The notes beneath the pieces were generated by a model that was not told the DNA's origin, ran no database searches, and was given only the letters and a program-made list of their open reading frames with translations. 64,000 nt of DNA, taken from contig JAVJPW010000008.1 in assembly GCA_040217575.1 (NCBI GenBank), forward strand, positions 124,001 through 188,000. The letters run 5' to 3'. The DNA is from Pacificispira sp040217575 (GTDB taxonomy: Bacteria > Pseudomonadota > Alphaproteobacteria > UBA8366 > Aestuariispiraceae). Below, piece by piece: positions 1 to 8,559 of this stretch. The position numbers and the translations under genes were made by a program. Every line of letters begins with the position of its first letter. The stretch's first letter is position 1.

Positions 1-1615
1 GCGCCAGGTCGCTGAGCGCCAGCCCGCTTTCCAGGCCGCCCGAAACCTTTGCAATCATGTCCATCGGCCCGATGTCGGGAATGCCCTGACCGGAATATTC
101 CTCTGCGATGTCGGACAGGTTGCCCAGTTCGGGGGAATTCGCCGTGACTTCGATATCGATCCCTTCGGACCGGATCAGATCGCCGACGGAGCCGACGACA
201 TTGAGGATCAGCGCTTCGGCGGAGCCCAGCGAAAGATTCATGTCCTGAAGCGACAGACCGCTGTGCGGGCTGCCGGCGACATTGGCCGACAGCGCCAGAC
301 GGCCCAGCGGCGGCACCGACTGGCCTGCAAACTGTTGCGCGATGGGCGACAGGTCGCCGATCTGCGGGGAATCCACGCGGATCGCAAGGTCCAAAGTCGG
401 GTCCGTCGTCAGGTCGGCGATATTGCCGCCGGCCGACGCCAGAATAAGGTCTTCCGACCCGACCGCCGCGCTGAGATCAGAAAGGTCGAGCCCGTCACCC
501 AGTCCGCCCCGAACCGCGAAGGATACGTTCAGCGGGCCGACGGCGGGCACATCCTGACCGGCAAAGGCCTGCGTGATGGGCGACAGGTTGCCGACTTCGA
601 CGCTTTCCAGGTTGGCCGTGACATTGATGCCTTCCTGGCCGATCGCATCTTCGATCTGGCCGTCTACCAGAATGTGAATGACATCTGCTGTCCCGATATC
701 GACCGAAAGCGGATTGATGGAAAGCGCATCGCCGCTGCCCGCCAGCGTTACATCCACCTTGAACTGACCCAGGCTGGGCACGTCGATGCCGAAGGCACCG
801 GCGGCTTCGGCCAGTTCCTGACCTAGGGCGGAAACCGTAACGTCGATCCCTTCCTGACCGGCCAGGTCCTGGATCGCGCCATTGATGGCGACATCGATCC
901 CGGCAAGGTTGCCGACAAAGTCGATGGGCGTCGGCTGCGCGCCGTCGGTCATGGACTGAAGCGACCCCATGGTGCCCGCCATGATCAGCGGCAGGTCTTC
1001 GAATGCCGCATCCAGATTCAGCAACAGCGGCGCGGTGGCGGAATCGCCGCCCAGGGCAAGTTCCGTCAGCGTAAAGGTCTGGACCTCGTTCGCGCCGTCG
1101 CCCAGATGCTGGATCATGTCCACTTGAACGTCGGTGATCTGAAGGTCGCGGATGATGGGCAGGACCAGGTCCCCGCCACCGCCGCCATGGTCGCGGTCGT
1201 CGCGCATGTCATCGCCGGTTTCGAACCGGGTGTTCGCCATGGTCCCGTCGGCGCTGGTTTCCAGCGCGGCGCGCACGCCGTCGACCCGGATCATGGTGAT
1301 ATCGGGCGTATTGCCAAGGAGGGAAAACAGTTTGAAGCCCAGTTCGACCGTGCCGATTTCGACCATCTGTTCGCGACTGGCCCAGTCGGCGTTGGAAAGC
1401 GAGATGCCCGTCGCCTTGAAATAGGTGTCGCTGCCCAGGTCGAATTCGATCGGCCCGTCGATCACCAGCTGGCGGCCCGTGTTTTCGCGCACCGCTTCCT
1501 GAATTTCGGGTTTCCAGTCGTTCAGGTCGATGTTGAGCACATATGCGACGGCCCCGACCACGAAGACCAGCAGGACCACAAGAACGCCGCCAAGGATTTT
1601 AAGGAAACGCCGCAT
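1..1615 (-). CDS. AsmA-like outer-membrane/envelope biogenesis protein (partial, C-terminus outside window)
   Basis: The protein opens with MRRFLKILGG followed by a single hydrophobic anchor (about residues 7-27) and then AsmA-type sequence (NIDLNDWKPEIQEAV, TGRQLVIDGPI). AsmA-like proteins are inner-membrane anchored with a long periplasmic beta-rich part, and the family is linked to lipid transport or assembly of the outer membrane. About 538 codons are visible before the left edge. The visible C-terminal half is made of tandem units of exactly 78 residues: the motifs GNLSPITQAF, GDLSPIAQQF and GNLSDIAEEY begin at bases 592, 358 and 124, with a weaker unit at about 823. The start at 1615 lies 3 bases after the TGA of the upstream HAD gene, so translation is probably coupled. 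It is the last visible gene of the crcB-rluC-HAD operon. The substrate cannot be told from sequence. Confidence 0.8.
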   Translation of the reverse strand, partial: MRRFLKILGGVLVVLLVFVVGAVAYVLNIDLNDWKPEIQEAVRENTGRQLVIDGPIEFDLGSDTYFKATGISLSNADWASREQMVEIGTVELGFKLFSLLGNTPDITMIRVDGVRAALETSADGTMANTRFETGDDMRDDRDHGGGGGDLVLPIIRDLQITDVQVDMIQHLGDGANEVQTFTLTELALGGDSATAPLLLNLDAAFEDLPLIMAGTMGSLQSMTDGAQPTPIDFVGNLAGIDVAINGAIQDLAGQEGIDVTVSALGQELAEAAGAFGIDVPSLGQFKVDVTLAGSGDALSINPLSVDIGTADVIHILVDGQIEDAIGQEGINVTANLESVEVGNLSPITQAFAGQDVPAVGPLNVSFAVRGGLGDGLDLSDLSAAVGSEDLILASAGGNIADLTTDPTLDLAIRVDSPQIGDLSPIAQQFAGQSVPPLGRLALSANVAGSPHSGLSLQDMNLSLGSAEALILNVVGSVGDLIRSEGIDIEVTANSPELGNLSDIAEEYSGQGIPDIGPMDMIAKVSGGLESGLALSDLA

Positions 1616-1618
1616 CGC

Positions 1619-2293
1619 TCAATCGCTCCATATCTGTTTCAGCAGGCCAGGGATTTCGGTGAAATGTCCGGCCACGGTCCGGGCGCCCGCTTTTGTCAGT
1701 TGTTCCGGCGGATGATAGCCCCACGAAACGCCAATCGCGTGCGCGCCGGCGCGGACCGCCATCTCCATATCGAATATCGTATCGCCGATCATGACCGTAT
1801 TCAAAGGGGAAACGCCTGTCTCTCCCATCGCGTCCAGCAGGATATCCGGGTTTGGTTTACCTGGGCCGTCATCCGCCGTTTTCAAGACACTGAAATGTCC
1901 GGCGATATCATGACGGGTCAATGTATGACCCAATCCGCGGCGCCCTTTTCCGGTCGCAACGCCCAGAATCATCGTCTCGTTCGCCGACAGTTCCGTCAGC
2001 ACCGAAACGCAGTTTTCATAAAGGGGTTCATCGTCCCGTGTCACTTCATGACCGGAAACGAACGCGTTCTTGTATCCTTCGACCAGCGCGTCCCACACAC
2101 CGGGATTTCCGGCCGGGTGCAGATTGCGGATCGCCTGTAACAGGGGCAGCCCGATCTGGTGGCGAATGTCGTCCGGTTCCGGCCGGGCAATTCCCAACCC
2201 GTCCCAGGCGGCATGCATGGTCGCGACGATGATATGGCCGCTGTCGACCAGTGTCCCGTCGCAATCGAAAACAATCAGTTTGGGTTCCGCCAT
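1619..2293 (-). CDS. HAD-superfamily phosphatase, phosphoglycolate phosphatase-like
   Basis: A 224-residue HAD subfamily IA hydrolase. Motif I is FDCDGTLVDS (nucleophile Asp10, acid Asp12), motif II lies in LGVATGKGRRG, the conserved Lys in GPGKPNPDILL and motif IV in VMIGDTIFDMEMA. Such enzymes hydrolyse phosphate monoesters in the cytosol. Gph-like or Pgp-like activity is likely, but the substrate is not decided by these motifs. The gene sits 6 bases after the pseudouridine synthase and 3 bases before the AsmA-like gene, all on the minus strand. In alphaproteobacteria a HAD gene next to an RluC-type gene is a common arrangement. Confidence 0.85.
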   Translation of the reverse strand: MAEPKLIVFDCDGTLVDSGHIIVATMHAAWDGLGIARPEPDDIRHQIGLPLLQAIRNLHPAGNPGVWDALVEGYKNAFVSGHEVTRDDEPLYENCVSVLTELSANETMILGVATGKGRRGLGHTLTRHDIAGHFSVLKTADDGPGKPNPDILLDAMGETGVSPLNTVMIGDTIFDMEMAVRAGAHAIGVSWGYHPPEQLTKAGARTVAGHFTEIPGLLKQIWSD

Positions 2294-2299
2294 CGCGCC

Positions 2300-3295
2300 T
2301 TATTCCGCCAGTTCGTCGAACGGGTCTTCACCCATCGCCGGTTCGGTTTCGAATTCAAACAGGGTAAGCGTTTTTTTCATATGCGCCGACGGACTGGCCG
2401 TAATGCGCGCGCCCGCACCGTCCACGCCGGGCGGCAGTTCGATCATCCGCGCGTGCAGATGCAGGCCCTTGGGCAATTCGTCGCCGGGCGGAAAGGCGGC
2501 CTTGCCGCCATATTTCCCGTCCCCCAGGACCGGCGTGCCCAGATAGGCCAGATGCGCGCGGATCTGATGCGTGCGCCCCGTGCGCGGCCATAGCGCCACC
2601 AGCGCCGCACGCTGGGCCGCCTGATCCAGGACGACAAAATCCGTCACTGCGCTTTGCCCGTCGTCCGGGTCGGGCACGACGCGTTCGCCCCCGGCACTGC
2701 CCTGTTTGGACAGCGGCATCCGGATCGTCCCTTCGGACGGGTCGGGCACGCCCACGGTCACCGCCCAGTATATCTTTTTGACGTCGCGGCGCTGCAGCGC
2801 ACGGCTAAGGGCGGCCGCCGTTTCCCGCCGCCGGGCCAGCAGCATGACGCCGCTTGTATCCTTGTCCAGGCGGTGGACCAGGCGCGGGCGTTCCTCTTCG
2901 CCGAAGCGCAGGAAATCCAGCATGCCGTCCAGGTGGCGTTCGGTCTTGCTGCCGCCCTGAACCGCAAGTCCGGACGGTTTGTCGATGGCCAGAAGATCGC
3001 GGTTCCGGAATATGACCAGAGATTTGGCAAAAACCTCATCCTTCGGATCCGGGCCCTTCTGCCGGGCGGGGCCGCCCTTCGGGTCCGCCGGTTCATAGGG
3101 TGGAATGCGCACCTTCTGTCCGGCGGCGACGCGGAAATCCGCCTTCACCCGGCCGCCGTCGACGCGGATTTCACCCTTGCGCAGGGCTTTTTGCATGCGC
3201 CCGTGGGGCATGTCGGGAAAGCGCGTGCGCAGGAACCGGTCCAGGCGCATGCCGTCTTCGCCGGCGCCGACATCGATTGTCTGAACCCCGCTCAT
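2300..3295 (-). CDS. rluC: RluA/RluC-family 23S rRNA pseudouridine synthase
   Basis: Converts uridine to pseudouridine in rRNA. The 331-residue protein has an N-terminal S4 RNA-binding domain (GMRLDRFLRTRFPDMPHGRM, about residues 14-70). A catalytic RluA-type domain follows: motif I is LVHRLDKDTSGVMLLAR with the catalytic Asp in HRLDKD, and motif III is GRTHQIRAHLAYLGTPVLGD. The reading frame stays open upstream to 3709, but ATG at 3295 (MSGVQTIDVG) is preferred because it forms an ATGA overlap with the crcB stop and because the S4 domain starts soon after it. RluC is the best guess on length and S4 content; a related RluA-family target is possible. Confidence 0.88.
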   Translation of the reverse strand: MSGVQTIDVGAGEDGMRLDRFLRTRFPDMPHGRMQKALRKGEIRVDGGRVKADFRVAAGQKVRIPPYEPADPKGGPARQKGPDPKDEVFAKSLVIFRNRDLLAIDKPSGLAVQGGSKTERHLDGMLDFLRFGEEERPRLVHRLDKDTSGVMLLARRRETAAALSRALQRRDVKKIYWAVTVGVPDPSEGTIRMPLSKQGSAGGERVVPDPDDGQSAVTDFVVLDQAAQRAALVALWPRTGRTHQIRAHLAYLGTPVLGDGKYGGKAAFPPGDELPKGLHLHARMIELPPGVDGAGARITASPSAHMKKTLTLFEFETEPAMGEDPFDELAE

Positions 3296-3672
3296 GGCAG
3301 CACCAGCCGCATGACGGCCATGCCGCCCATCAGCCCAAGGATGGCCAGAACGGCGGACCCGACGGCATAGAAGGCCGCCTGTCCGAATTGCGCGCGTTCG
3401 ATCAACAGCACCACATCCAGCGAATAGGTTGAAAAGGTCGTAAACGCCCCCAGCACACCGACCGCCAGAAAGGCCCGCAGGGCCGGCATCGGTTCCGCCA
3501 GATGCATGAAGACATGAACCAGGACGCCCATCAGGAAGGACCCCAGCACGTTCGCGGCGAAAATGCCCCACGGGAACCCGCCGCCGGTCAGATGCATGAC
3601 CTGGGCCGCGAAGAAATGGCGCGCGACGGCGCCGATGGCGCCCCCCGCCGCAATCGCGAGAATGAGCTTCAT
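3292..3672 (-). CDS. crcB: Fluoride exporter CrcB/Fluc
   Basis: A 126-residue, four-helix membrane protein that works as a dual-topology dimer to let fluoride leave the cell. Diagnostic segments are GGAIGAVARHF near the N-terminus, FAANVLGSFLMG in helix 2 and the GAFTTFSTYSLD stretch in helix 3 that lines the Fluc pore. It is the first gene of a four-gene minus-strand operon and shares an ATGA overlap with rluC. The 51 bases between cbiB and crcB show no fluoride riboswitch. They do carry a small GC hairpin (GCCGGG/CCCGGC near 3700-3717) that could weakly terminate cbiB transcription. Confidence 0.92.
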   Translation of the reverse strand: MKLILAIAAGGAIGAVARHFFAAQVMHLTGGGFPWGIFAANVLGSFLMGVLVHVFMHLAEPMPALRAFLAVGVLGAFTTFSTYSLDVVLLIERAQFGQAAFYAVGSAVLAILGLMGGMAVMRLVLP

Positions 3673-3723
3673 GGATCGAGGTTATGCGGCCCCGCGCTGC
3701 CGGGTGCAAGCCCGGCCTTTCGG

Positions 3724-4749
3724 TCAGCCGCCCCGCAACAGAAGAAGCAGGCCGACCGACAGCAGGACAAAGAAGATCAGCGCGCAGGCGACGAAATAAA
3801 GCCCGCGCGCCCGGTCGATGTCGCGCGGTTCAAGCCGCGCCCGCCCGTCGCCGATCCACACGCCGACGACTTCCCCGCCCGGATAGGTGCGCGGCCCGCC
3901 CAGTGCGATGTTCAGCGCCCCGGCGAACGCCGCTTCGGGCCAGCCCGCATTGGGGGACTTGTGCTTCGGCGCGTCCCGCAGCATGACCCGAACGGCGGCC
4001 AGCGGATATCCGGTCGGCATGAAACTGGCCGCAAGACACACCAGCGTCCCGCTGATCCGGGCCGGCAGCCAGTTCGCGACGTCGTCCAGCTTTGCCGCCG
4101 TGAACCCGAAGGACCGATGCTTTTCGGTCTTGTAGGCGATCATGCTGTCCAGCGTGTTGATCGCCTTGTAGCCCAACAGGCCCGGCAGACCGAACAAAAG
4201 ATAGAAGAACGCGGGCGCCACCACGCCGTCGCTGAAGTTTTCCGACAGGGACTCGATGGCCGACCGCGCCACACCATGCCGGTCCAGGCTTTTCGGGTCG
4301 CGGGACACGATATGGGCGATTTCCCGCCGCCCGCCTTCCAGTCCGCCGTCCCGCAGTCCCTTGCCGACGCGCCGGACATGGTCATACAGGCTTCTGGCCG
4401 CGAGAAAGACCCCGACGATCAGAACCTCCACCATCCAGCCATAGCGCCAGTCCCGAAGATGGTCCGCGATCAGCCACCCCACCGCGACCCAGAAGGACAC
4501 GACGATCAGCGCCGCGATCGCGCCGCGGATCAACCGGTCGGTTTCGCTGCGGTTCGGGCGGTTCAGCTTGGCATCCAGCCAGCCGATGGGCCGCCCGATC
4601 AGCACCACCGGGTGCGGCACGATTTTGTAGAACCAGCGCGGGTCGCCGACCAGCGCGTCGAACAGAAGGGCAAATGCCAGGATCAGCGCAAAAGACTGGC
4701 CGTCCGCGACCCATGCGGTGGCATTGTACAGGACATCGGAAAGCGGCAT
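3724..4749 (-). CDS. cbiB: Adenosylcobinamide-phosphate synthase
   Basis: A 341-residue polytopic membrane enzyme (CbiB in the anaerobic naming, CobD in the aerobic). It attaches the aminopropanol arm to the corrin ring in cobalamin synthesis. Family motifs are DALVGDPRWFYKIVPHPVV near the N-terminus, ARSAIESLSENFSDGVVAP in the middle, and GYKAINTLDSMI. About five hydrophobic segments are visible, including a C-terminal leucine-rich one. No other cobalamin gene and no cobalamin riboswitch lies in the window, so the rest of the pathway must be elsewhere. The EAL-like gene ends 29 bases upstream. Confidence 0.92.
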   Translation of the reverse strand: MPLSDVLYNATAWVADGQSFALILAFALLFDALVGDPRWFYKIVPHPVVLIGRPIGWLDAKLNRPNRSETDRLIRGAIAALIVVSFWVAVGWLIADHLRDWRYGWMVEVLIVGVFLAARSLYDHVRRVGKGLRDGGLEGGRREIAHIVSRDPKSLDRHGVARSAIESLSENFSDGVVAPAFFYLLFGLPGLLGYKAINTLDSMIAYKTEKHRSFGFTAAKLDDVANWLPARISGTLVCLAASFMPTGYPLAAVRVMLRDAPKHKSPNAGWPEAAFAGALNIALGGPRTYPGGEVVGVWIGDGRARLEPRDIDRARGLYFVACALIFFVLLSVGLLLLLRGG

Positions 4750-4778
4750 ATCCGGAATTGACGTTCCCGCCCCCGCCG

Positions 4779-6041
4779 TCAGCGCCGTGCCGCGCGCGGG
4801 GCGGGCGGATTCTTGGACCGCGAAATCTGCTGCAGGACGGCGTCCAGATACCGGCCCTGGAACATCGTGATGCCCATTTCCTGACCGGTTCGGATCATCG
4901 TTTCGTTATCGCAGCGGGCCAGGATAACCCGCCCCTTGCCGATTTTTTCGACGCATTTGGCAATGCGTTCACGCTGTTCTTCGGACCCGCCGGCATCGAA
5001 AATGGGGCCGGCCGCGATCTTCACCAGGTCGACTTCCATATATTGCCGGTCGATGAAGGGCACCAGATCCGGCCCGATCCCGTCCAGACAGATGCGATAG
5101 CCTTTTTCGCGCACGAAATCCCGCGCGAAGATGAAGGACGAGAAATCCGACATCACGTCGATCATCTGAAGTTCGACGACCAGCGTACCCCGGCTTCCCA
5201 TGCGAAGGGACGAATCGAAATCCAGAAATTCCGGCGCCAGAAGCGTGCCGACATTCACATTGATGGAAAAGGACGAATGCAGCGTCCGGTCATCCGCCCG
5301 GACCAGCATCTTCAGGACGCGCCGGTCCAGGGTCTGGGTCAGGTGCTGAAACAGCCAGCGGTTGGCGGCCAGATCCACATCCGGAAGGACGGTTTTCGCC
5401 AGATCGAAAATGGAAATGAACAGTTCGTTGAAAATCGGCTTCGGCGGCGCGTCCTTGTGCACGACGCTGACGGCCTGTCGGCGGAACACACTGGACAGGT
5501 CGGCGCGTTCCAGAAATTCCTCAAGCCGGCCCAGTTGTTCCGGTTTCAGCGGACGGCGCGAATCCTCGAACGATTCGCCGGCCTGTTCGGCCATCTGCTG
5601 CAGGCGTTTCTGGCGCGCGCGTTCTTCTTCGAACACGCGTTCGCACAATTCCATGAATTTCGCGTACTGGCCTTCGATATTGTAAAGCGTCGCGAACCGG
5701 CCGTGCCCTTCGGAATCCGCTTCCGACTGGGTCAGCGGATCGTCGCTGAACAGATAGCGCAGACGCATCACCGCTTCGTCCAGCTGTTGCAGGTTCGCGC
5801 CCTTTACGGAAAAGACCACATCGTTGTTCCCCAGAAGGAACGTCTGCCCTTCGAACGTGGTGACAAAGTCATCCAGCGTGTTCATGGCGATGCGGATGTG
5901 ATGTTCGCGGCGGTTCTGCGGTTTCAGCCGCGACAGGTGCACGTGCACCGCGCGGCGCCCCTCGCGGTGCCGTTCAAGTCGTTGCGCATAATCCAGGAGC
6001 AGGTGTTCCTGGCTTATCGATGTGCCCGGTTTCTGTGCCAT
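4779..6041 (-). CDS. Degenerate EAL-domain protein (probable non-catalytic c-di-GMP-type regulator)
   Basis: A 420-residue cytosolic protein with no signal peptide. Residues 1-100 resemble a worn GGDEF-like fold, a charged helical linker (about 110-150) follows, and residues 170-405 align with an EAL fold (FSINVNVGTLLAPEFLDF, VVELQMIDVM, YRICLDGIGPDLVPF, VDLVKI, FQGRYLDAV). The catalytic EAL triplet is not visible, and the DDFG-type Asp pair reads LDGIG. Phosphodiesterase activity is therefore unlikely, and a binding or scaffold role is more plausible. The frame is open far upstream through antisense maeB sequence. The start at 6041 (MAQKPGTSIS) is chosen because it lies just before the divergent gap to maeB. 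Confidence 0.72.
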   Translation of the reverse strand: MAQKPGTSISQEHLLLDYAQRLERHREGRRAVHVHLSRLKPQNRREHHIRIAMNTLDDFVTTFEGQTFLLGNNDVVFSVKGANLQQLDEAVMRLRYLFSDDPLTQSEADSEGHGRFATLYNIEGQYAKFMELCERVFEEERARQKRLQQMAEQAGESFEDSRRPLKPEQLGRLEEFLERADLSSVFRRQAVSVVHKDAPPKPIFNELFISIFDLAKTVLPDVDLAANRWLFQHLTQTLDRRVLKMLVRADDRTLHSSFSINVNVGTLLAPEFLDFDSSLRMGSRGTLVVELQMIDVMSDFSSFIFARDFVREKGYRICLDGIGPDLVPFIDRQYMEVDLVKIAAGPIFDAGGSEEQRERIAKCVEKIGKGRVILARCDNETMIRTGQEMGITMFQGRYLDAVLQQISRSKNPPAPRAARR

Positions 6042-6254
6042 AAAGTTTCGTCCGTCCCCGGCGGCGGTATTATTGTTCGCTGTCCAGCCCGCTCCCTCCG
6101 GTATGTCTACCCTATGATGCGCGTGTCGCCAATGAAAGCGTGTATGACAAACCAAAGCGACTACGCCAATATGGTCCAAAATCGGCAATATTGCCTTGGT
6201 AAAAGATAGATACGGGCCTGATCGGGTTTCAGGGCAACCGGGGAGCAGACACAT
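6042..6254. promoter_or_regulatory. Divergent intergenic region between the EAL-like gene and maeB
   Basis: 213 bases between two outward-facing starts, so promoters for both genes should lie here. The stretch at about 6160-6210 is clearly more A+T-rich than the flanks. A purine-rich ribosome site (GGGGAGC) sits 7 bases before the maeB ATG. No clear operator palindrome was found. Confidence 0.5.
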
Positions 6255-8522
6255 ATGGCGGAACAGAAAATCACGGAAGAAGACGCGCTTCAGTTTCACG
6301 CGCAGGGGCGCCCCGGAAAGATCGAACTGGCACCCACAAAGCCGCTGACGACGCAGCGGGACCTGTCGCTTGCCTATTCGCCGGGTGTCGCCACGCCGTG
6401 CCTTCGCATCGCCGAACAACCCGACACCGCCTATGACTATACGGTGCGCGGCAACATGGTGGCGGTCATTTCGAACGGCACGGCGGTCCTGGGTCTGGGC
6501 AATATCGGCGCGCTGGCGTCCAAGCCGGTGATGGAAGGAAAGGCGGTTCTGTTCAAGCGGTTCGCGGATGTCGATTCCATCGACCTGGAAGTCGACACCG
6601 AAGATGTCGACGAATTCGTGAACAGCGTGCGCTTTCTGGGGCCGAGCTTCGGAGGCATCAACCTGGAAGACATCAAGGCGCCGGAATGTTTCATCATCGA
6701 ACAGCGCCTGCGCGAAATCATGGACATCCCCGTCTTTCACGACGACCAGCACGGCACCGCGATCATTGCGGCGGCGGGCCTGATCAACGCGCTGCAGCTG
6801 ACCGGGCGGGACATCCGGAACACGAAACTGGTCGTGAACGGCGCCGGCGCGGCGGCCATCGCCTGCACCGAATTGGTGAAGGCGATGGGCATGCAGCCCG
6901 ACAATGTCATTCTGTGCGATTCCAAGGGCGTGATCTATCAGGGCCGCGAGGAGGGCATGAACCAGTGGAAGTCCGCCCATGCGGCGCAGACGGACGCACG
7001 GACCCTGGCGGATGCGGTGCGCGGCGCGGACGTGTTCTTCGGCCTGTCGGTCAAGGGGGCGCTGACGGCCGACATGGTAACGACCATGGCCGACCGGCCC
7101 ATCATTTTCGCCATGGCGAACCCCGACCCGGAAATCACCCCGGACGAGGCGAAGTCGGTGCGCGACGATGCGATCATTGCAACGGGACGGTCCGACTACC
7201 CGAACCAGGTGAACAACGTTTTGGGGTTCCCCTATATCTTCCGGGGCGCCCTGGACGTGCGGGCTTCGACCATCAATGACGACATGAAAATCGCCGCCGC
7301 CCAGGCCATCGCCGAACTGGCGCGCGAAGATGTCCCGGACGAGGTGGCGAACGCCTATGGCGGGCAGTCGCTGCACTATGGGCCGGACTATATCATTCCC
7401 GTCCCGTTCGACCCCCGTCTGATCGTCGCCGTTCCGGCCGCCGTCGCGGAAGCGGCCATGACGTCCGGTGTGGCGCGGCGTCCGATCATGGACATGGAAG
7501 CCTATCGTCAGGAACTGAAGGCGCGGCTGGACCCGACCGCCAACATGCTGCACCTGATTTTCGAACGCGTCCGTCAGGCCCAGCGCCGCGTCTGTTTCGC
7601 GGAAGGGGAAGACCCGCGCATCATCCGCGCGGCCGCCCTGTTCCAGTCCGCCGGCTACGGCAAGGCGGTCCTGGTCGGCCGGGAAGAGAAAATCCGCGCC
7701 ACGGCGCGCGAACTGGGACTGGAAGAAGCACCGTTTGAAATTCACAACGCGCGGCTGAGTTCGAACAATGTCGCCTATACCGAGTTCCTGTACGCGAAAC
7801 AGCAGCGCCACGGGTTCCTGCACCGCGACTGCCAGCGGCTGGTCAACCAGGACCGCAATGTGTTTGCGGCCTGCATGATGGCGAATGGCGAGGTCGACGC
7901 CGTCGTGACCGGGGCCACGCGGGCCTTCAACATCGCCTACGAGGGGGTCCGCAAGGTGGTCGACGTGAAGGACGGGTCCATTGCCATGGGGCTGTCCATC
8001 ATGGTGGCCCGCGGCCGCACCATCTTCATTGCCGACACATCGGTCCACGAACTCCCCGAAGGCGATATCCTGGCGGAAGTGGCGAAATCGGCCGCCGCCT
8101 ATGCCAGACGGCTGGGGCACGAACCGCGCGTGGGCATGCTGTATGCGTCGAATTTCGGGAATCCGGACCGGCCGGGCGCCAGGCGGGTGCGCGATGCGAT
8201 TGCCATCCTGGACCGGGAAAATCCGGATTTCGAATATGACGGGGACATTTCGCCCAATGCGGCGCTGGACTATGACCTGATGCAGCGGCTGTACCCGTTC
8301 TGCCGGTTGAGCGGCCCGGCAAACGTGCTGGTCATGCCGGGCATCAATTCCGCCCATATCGCCAGCCGCATGCTGCAAAGCCTGGGCGGGGGGACGATGA
8401 TCGGCCCGATGCTGCTGGGCCTGTCACATCCGGTACAGATTGCGCAGATGGGCGCCAATGTCAGCGACATCGTCTCGCTGGCGGCGCTGGCGGCCCATGA
8501 TGCGCTGGACCTGTCGCGATGA
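6255..8522 (+). CDS. maeB: NADP-dependent malic enzyme with C-terminal phosphotransacetylase-like domain
   Basis: Decarboxylates malate to pyruvate with NADP reduction. The 755-residue length matches the MaeB hybrid class. Residues 1-430 carry the malic enzyme part: LAYSPGVATPCLRIA, VMEGKAVLFKRF with the catalytic Lys, the metal site around FFGLSVKGAL and the Rossmann stretch LVVNGAGAAAIACTELV. Residues from about 435 form a phosphate acetyltransferase-like domain (RVCFAEGEDPRIIRAA, VMPGINSAHIASRMLQSLGG). In the known family this domain is regulatory and has lost transacetylase activity. The gene stands alone on the plus strand with a good ribosome site. It gives NADPH and feeds the same pyruvate node as the pyruvate kinase further right. 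Confidence 0.93.
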   Translation: MAEQKITEEDALQFHAQGRPGKIELAPTKPLTTQRDLSLAYSPGVATPCLRIAEQPDTAYDYTVRGNMVAVISNGTAVLGLGNIGALASKPVMEGKAVLFKRFADVDSIDLEVDTEDVDEFVNSVRFLGPSFGGINLEDIKAPECFIIEQRLREIMDIPVFHDDQHGTAIIAAAGLINALQLTGRDIRNTKLVVNGAGAAAIACTELVKAMGMQPDNVILCDSKGVIYQGREEGMNQWKSAHAAQTDARTLADAVRGADVFFGLSVKGALTADMVTTMADRPIIFAMANPDPEITPDEAKSVRDDAIIATGRSDYPNQVNNVLGFPYIFRGALDVRASTINDDMKIAAAQAIAELAREDVPDEVANAYGGQSLHYGPDYIIPVPFDPRLIVAVPAAVAEAAMTSGVARRPIMDMEAYRQELKARLDPTANMLHLIFERVRQAQRRVCFAEGEDPRIIRAAALFQSAGYGKAVLVGREEKIRATARELGLEEAPFEIHNARLSSNNVAYTEFLYAKQQRHGFLHRDCQRLVNQDRNVFAACMMANGEVDAVVTGATRAFNIAYEGVRKVVDVKDGSIAMGLSIMVARGRTIFIADTSVHELPEGDILAEVAKSAAAYARRLGHEPRVGMLYASNFGNPDRPGARRVRDAIAILDRENPDFEYDGDISPNAALDYDLMQRLYPFCRLSGPANVLVMPGINSAHIASRMLQSLGGGTMIGPMLLGLSHPVQIAQMGANVSDIVSLAALAAHDALDLSR

Positions 8523-8559
8523 TGCGCCGGGCACACTGAAGATAAGGAAGGGATAGCCG

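Noticed and set aside
3673..3723. Fluoride riboswitch before crcB
   Set aside because: The 51-base gap is too short and lacks the conserved core of the crcB motif.
4750..4778. Cobalamin riboswitch before cbiB
   Set aside because: Only 29 bases separate cbiB from the upstream gene, and no B12-box-like sequence is present.
6042..8378. Very long minus-strand open frame continuing the EAL-like gene through maeB
   Set aside because: It is antisense to the well-supported maeB gene. The frame stays open because of GC codon bias, and the translated sequence is low in conserved features.
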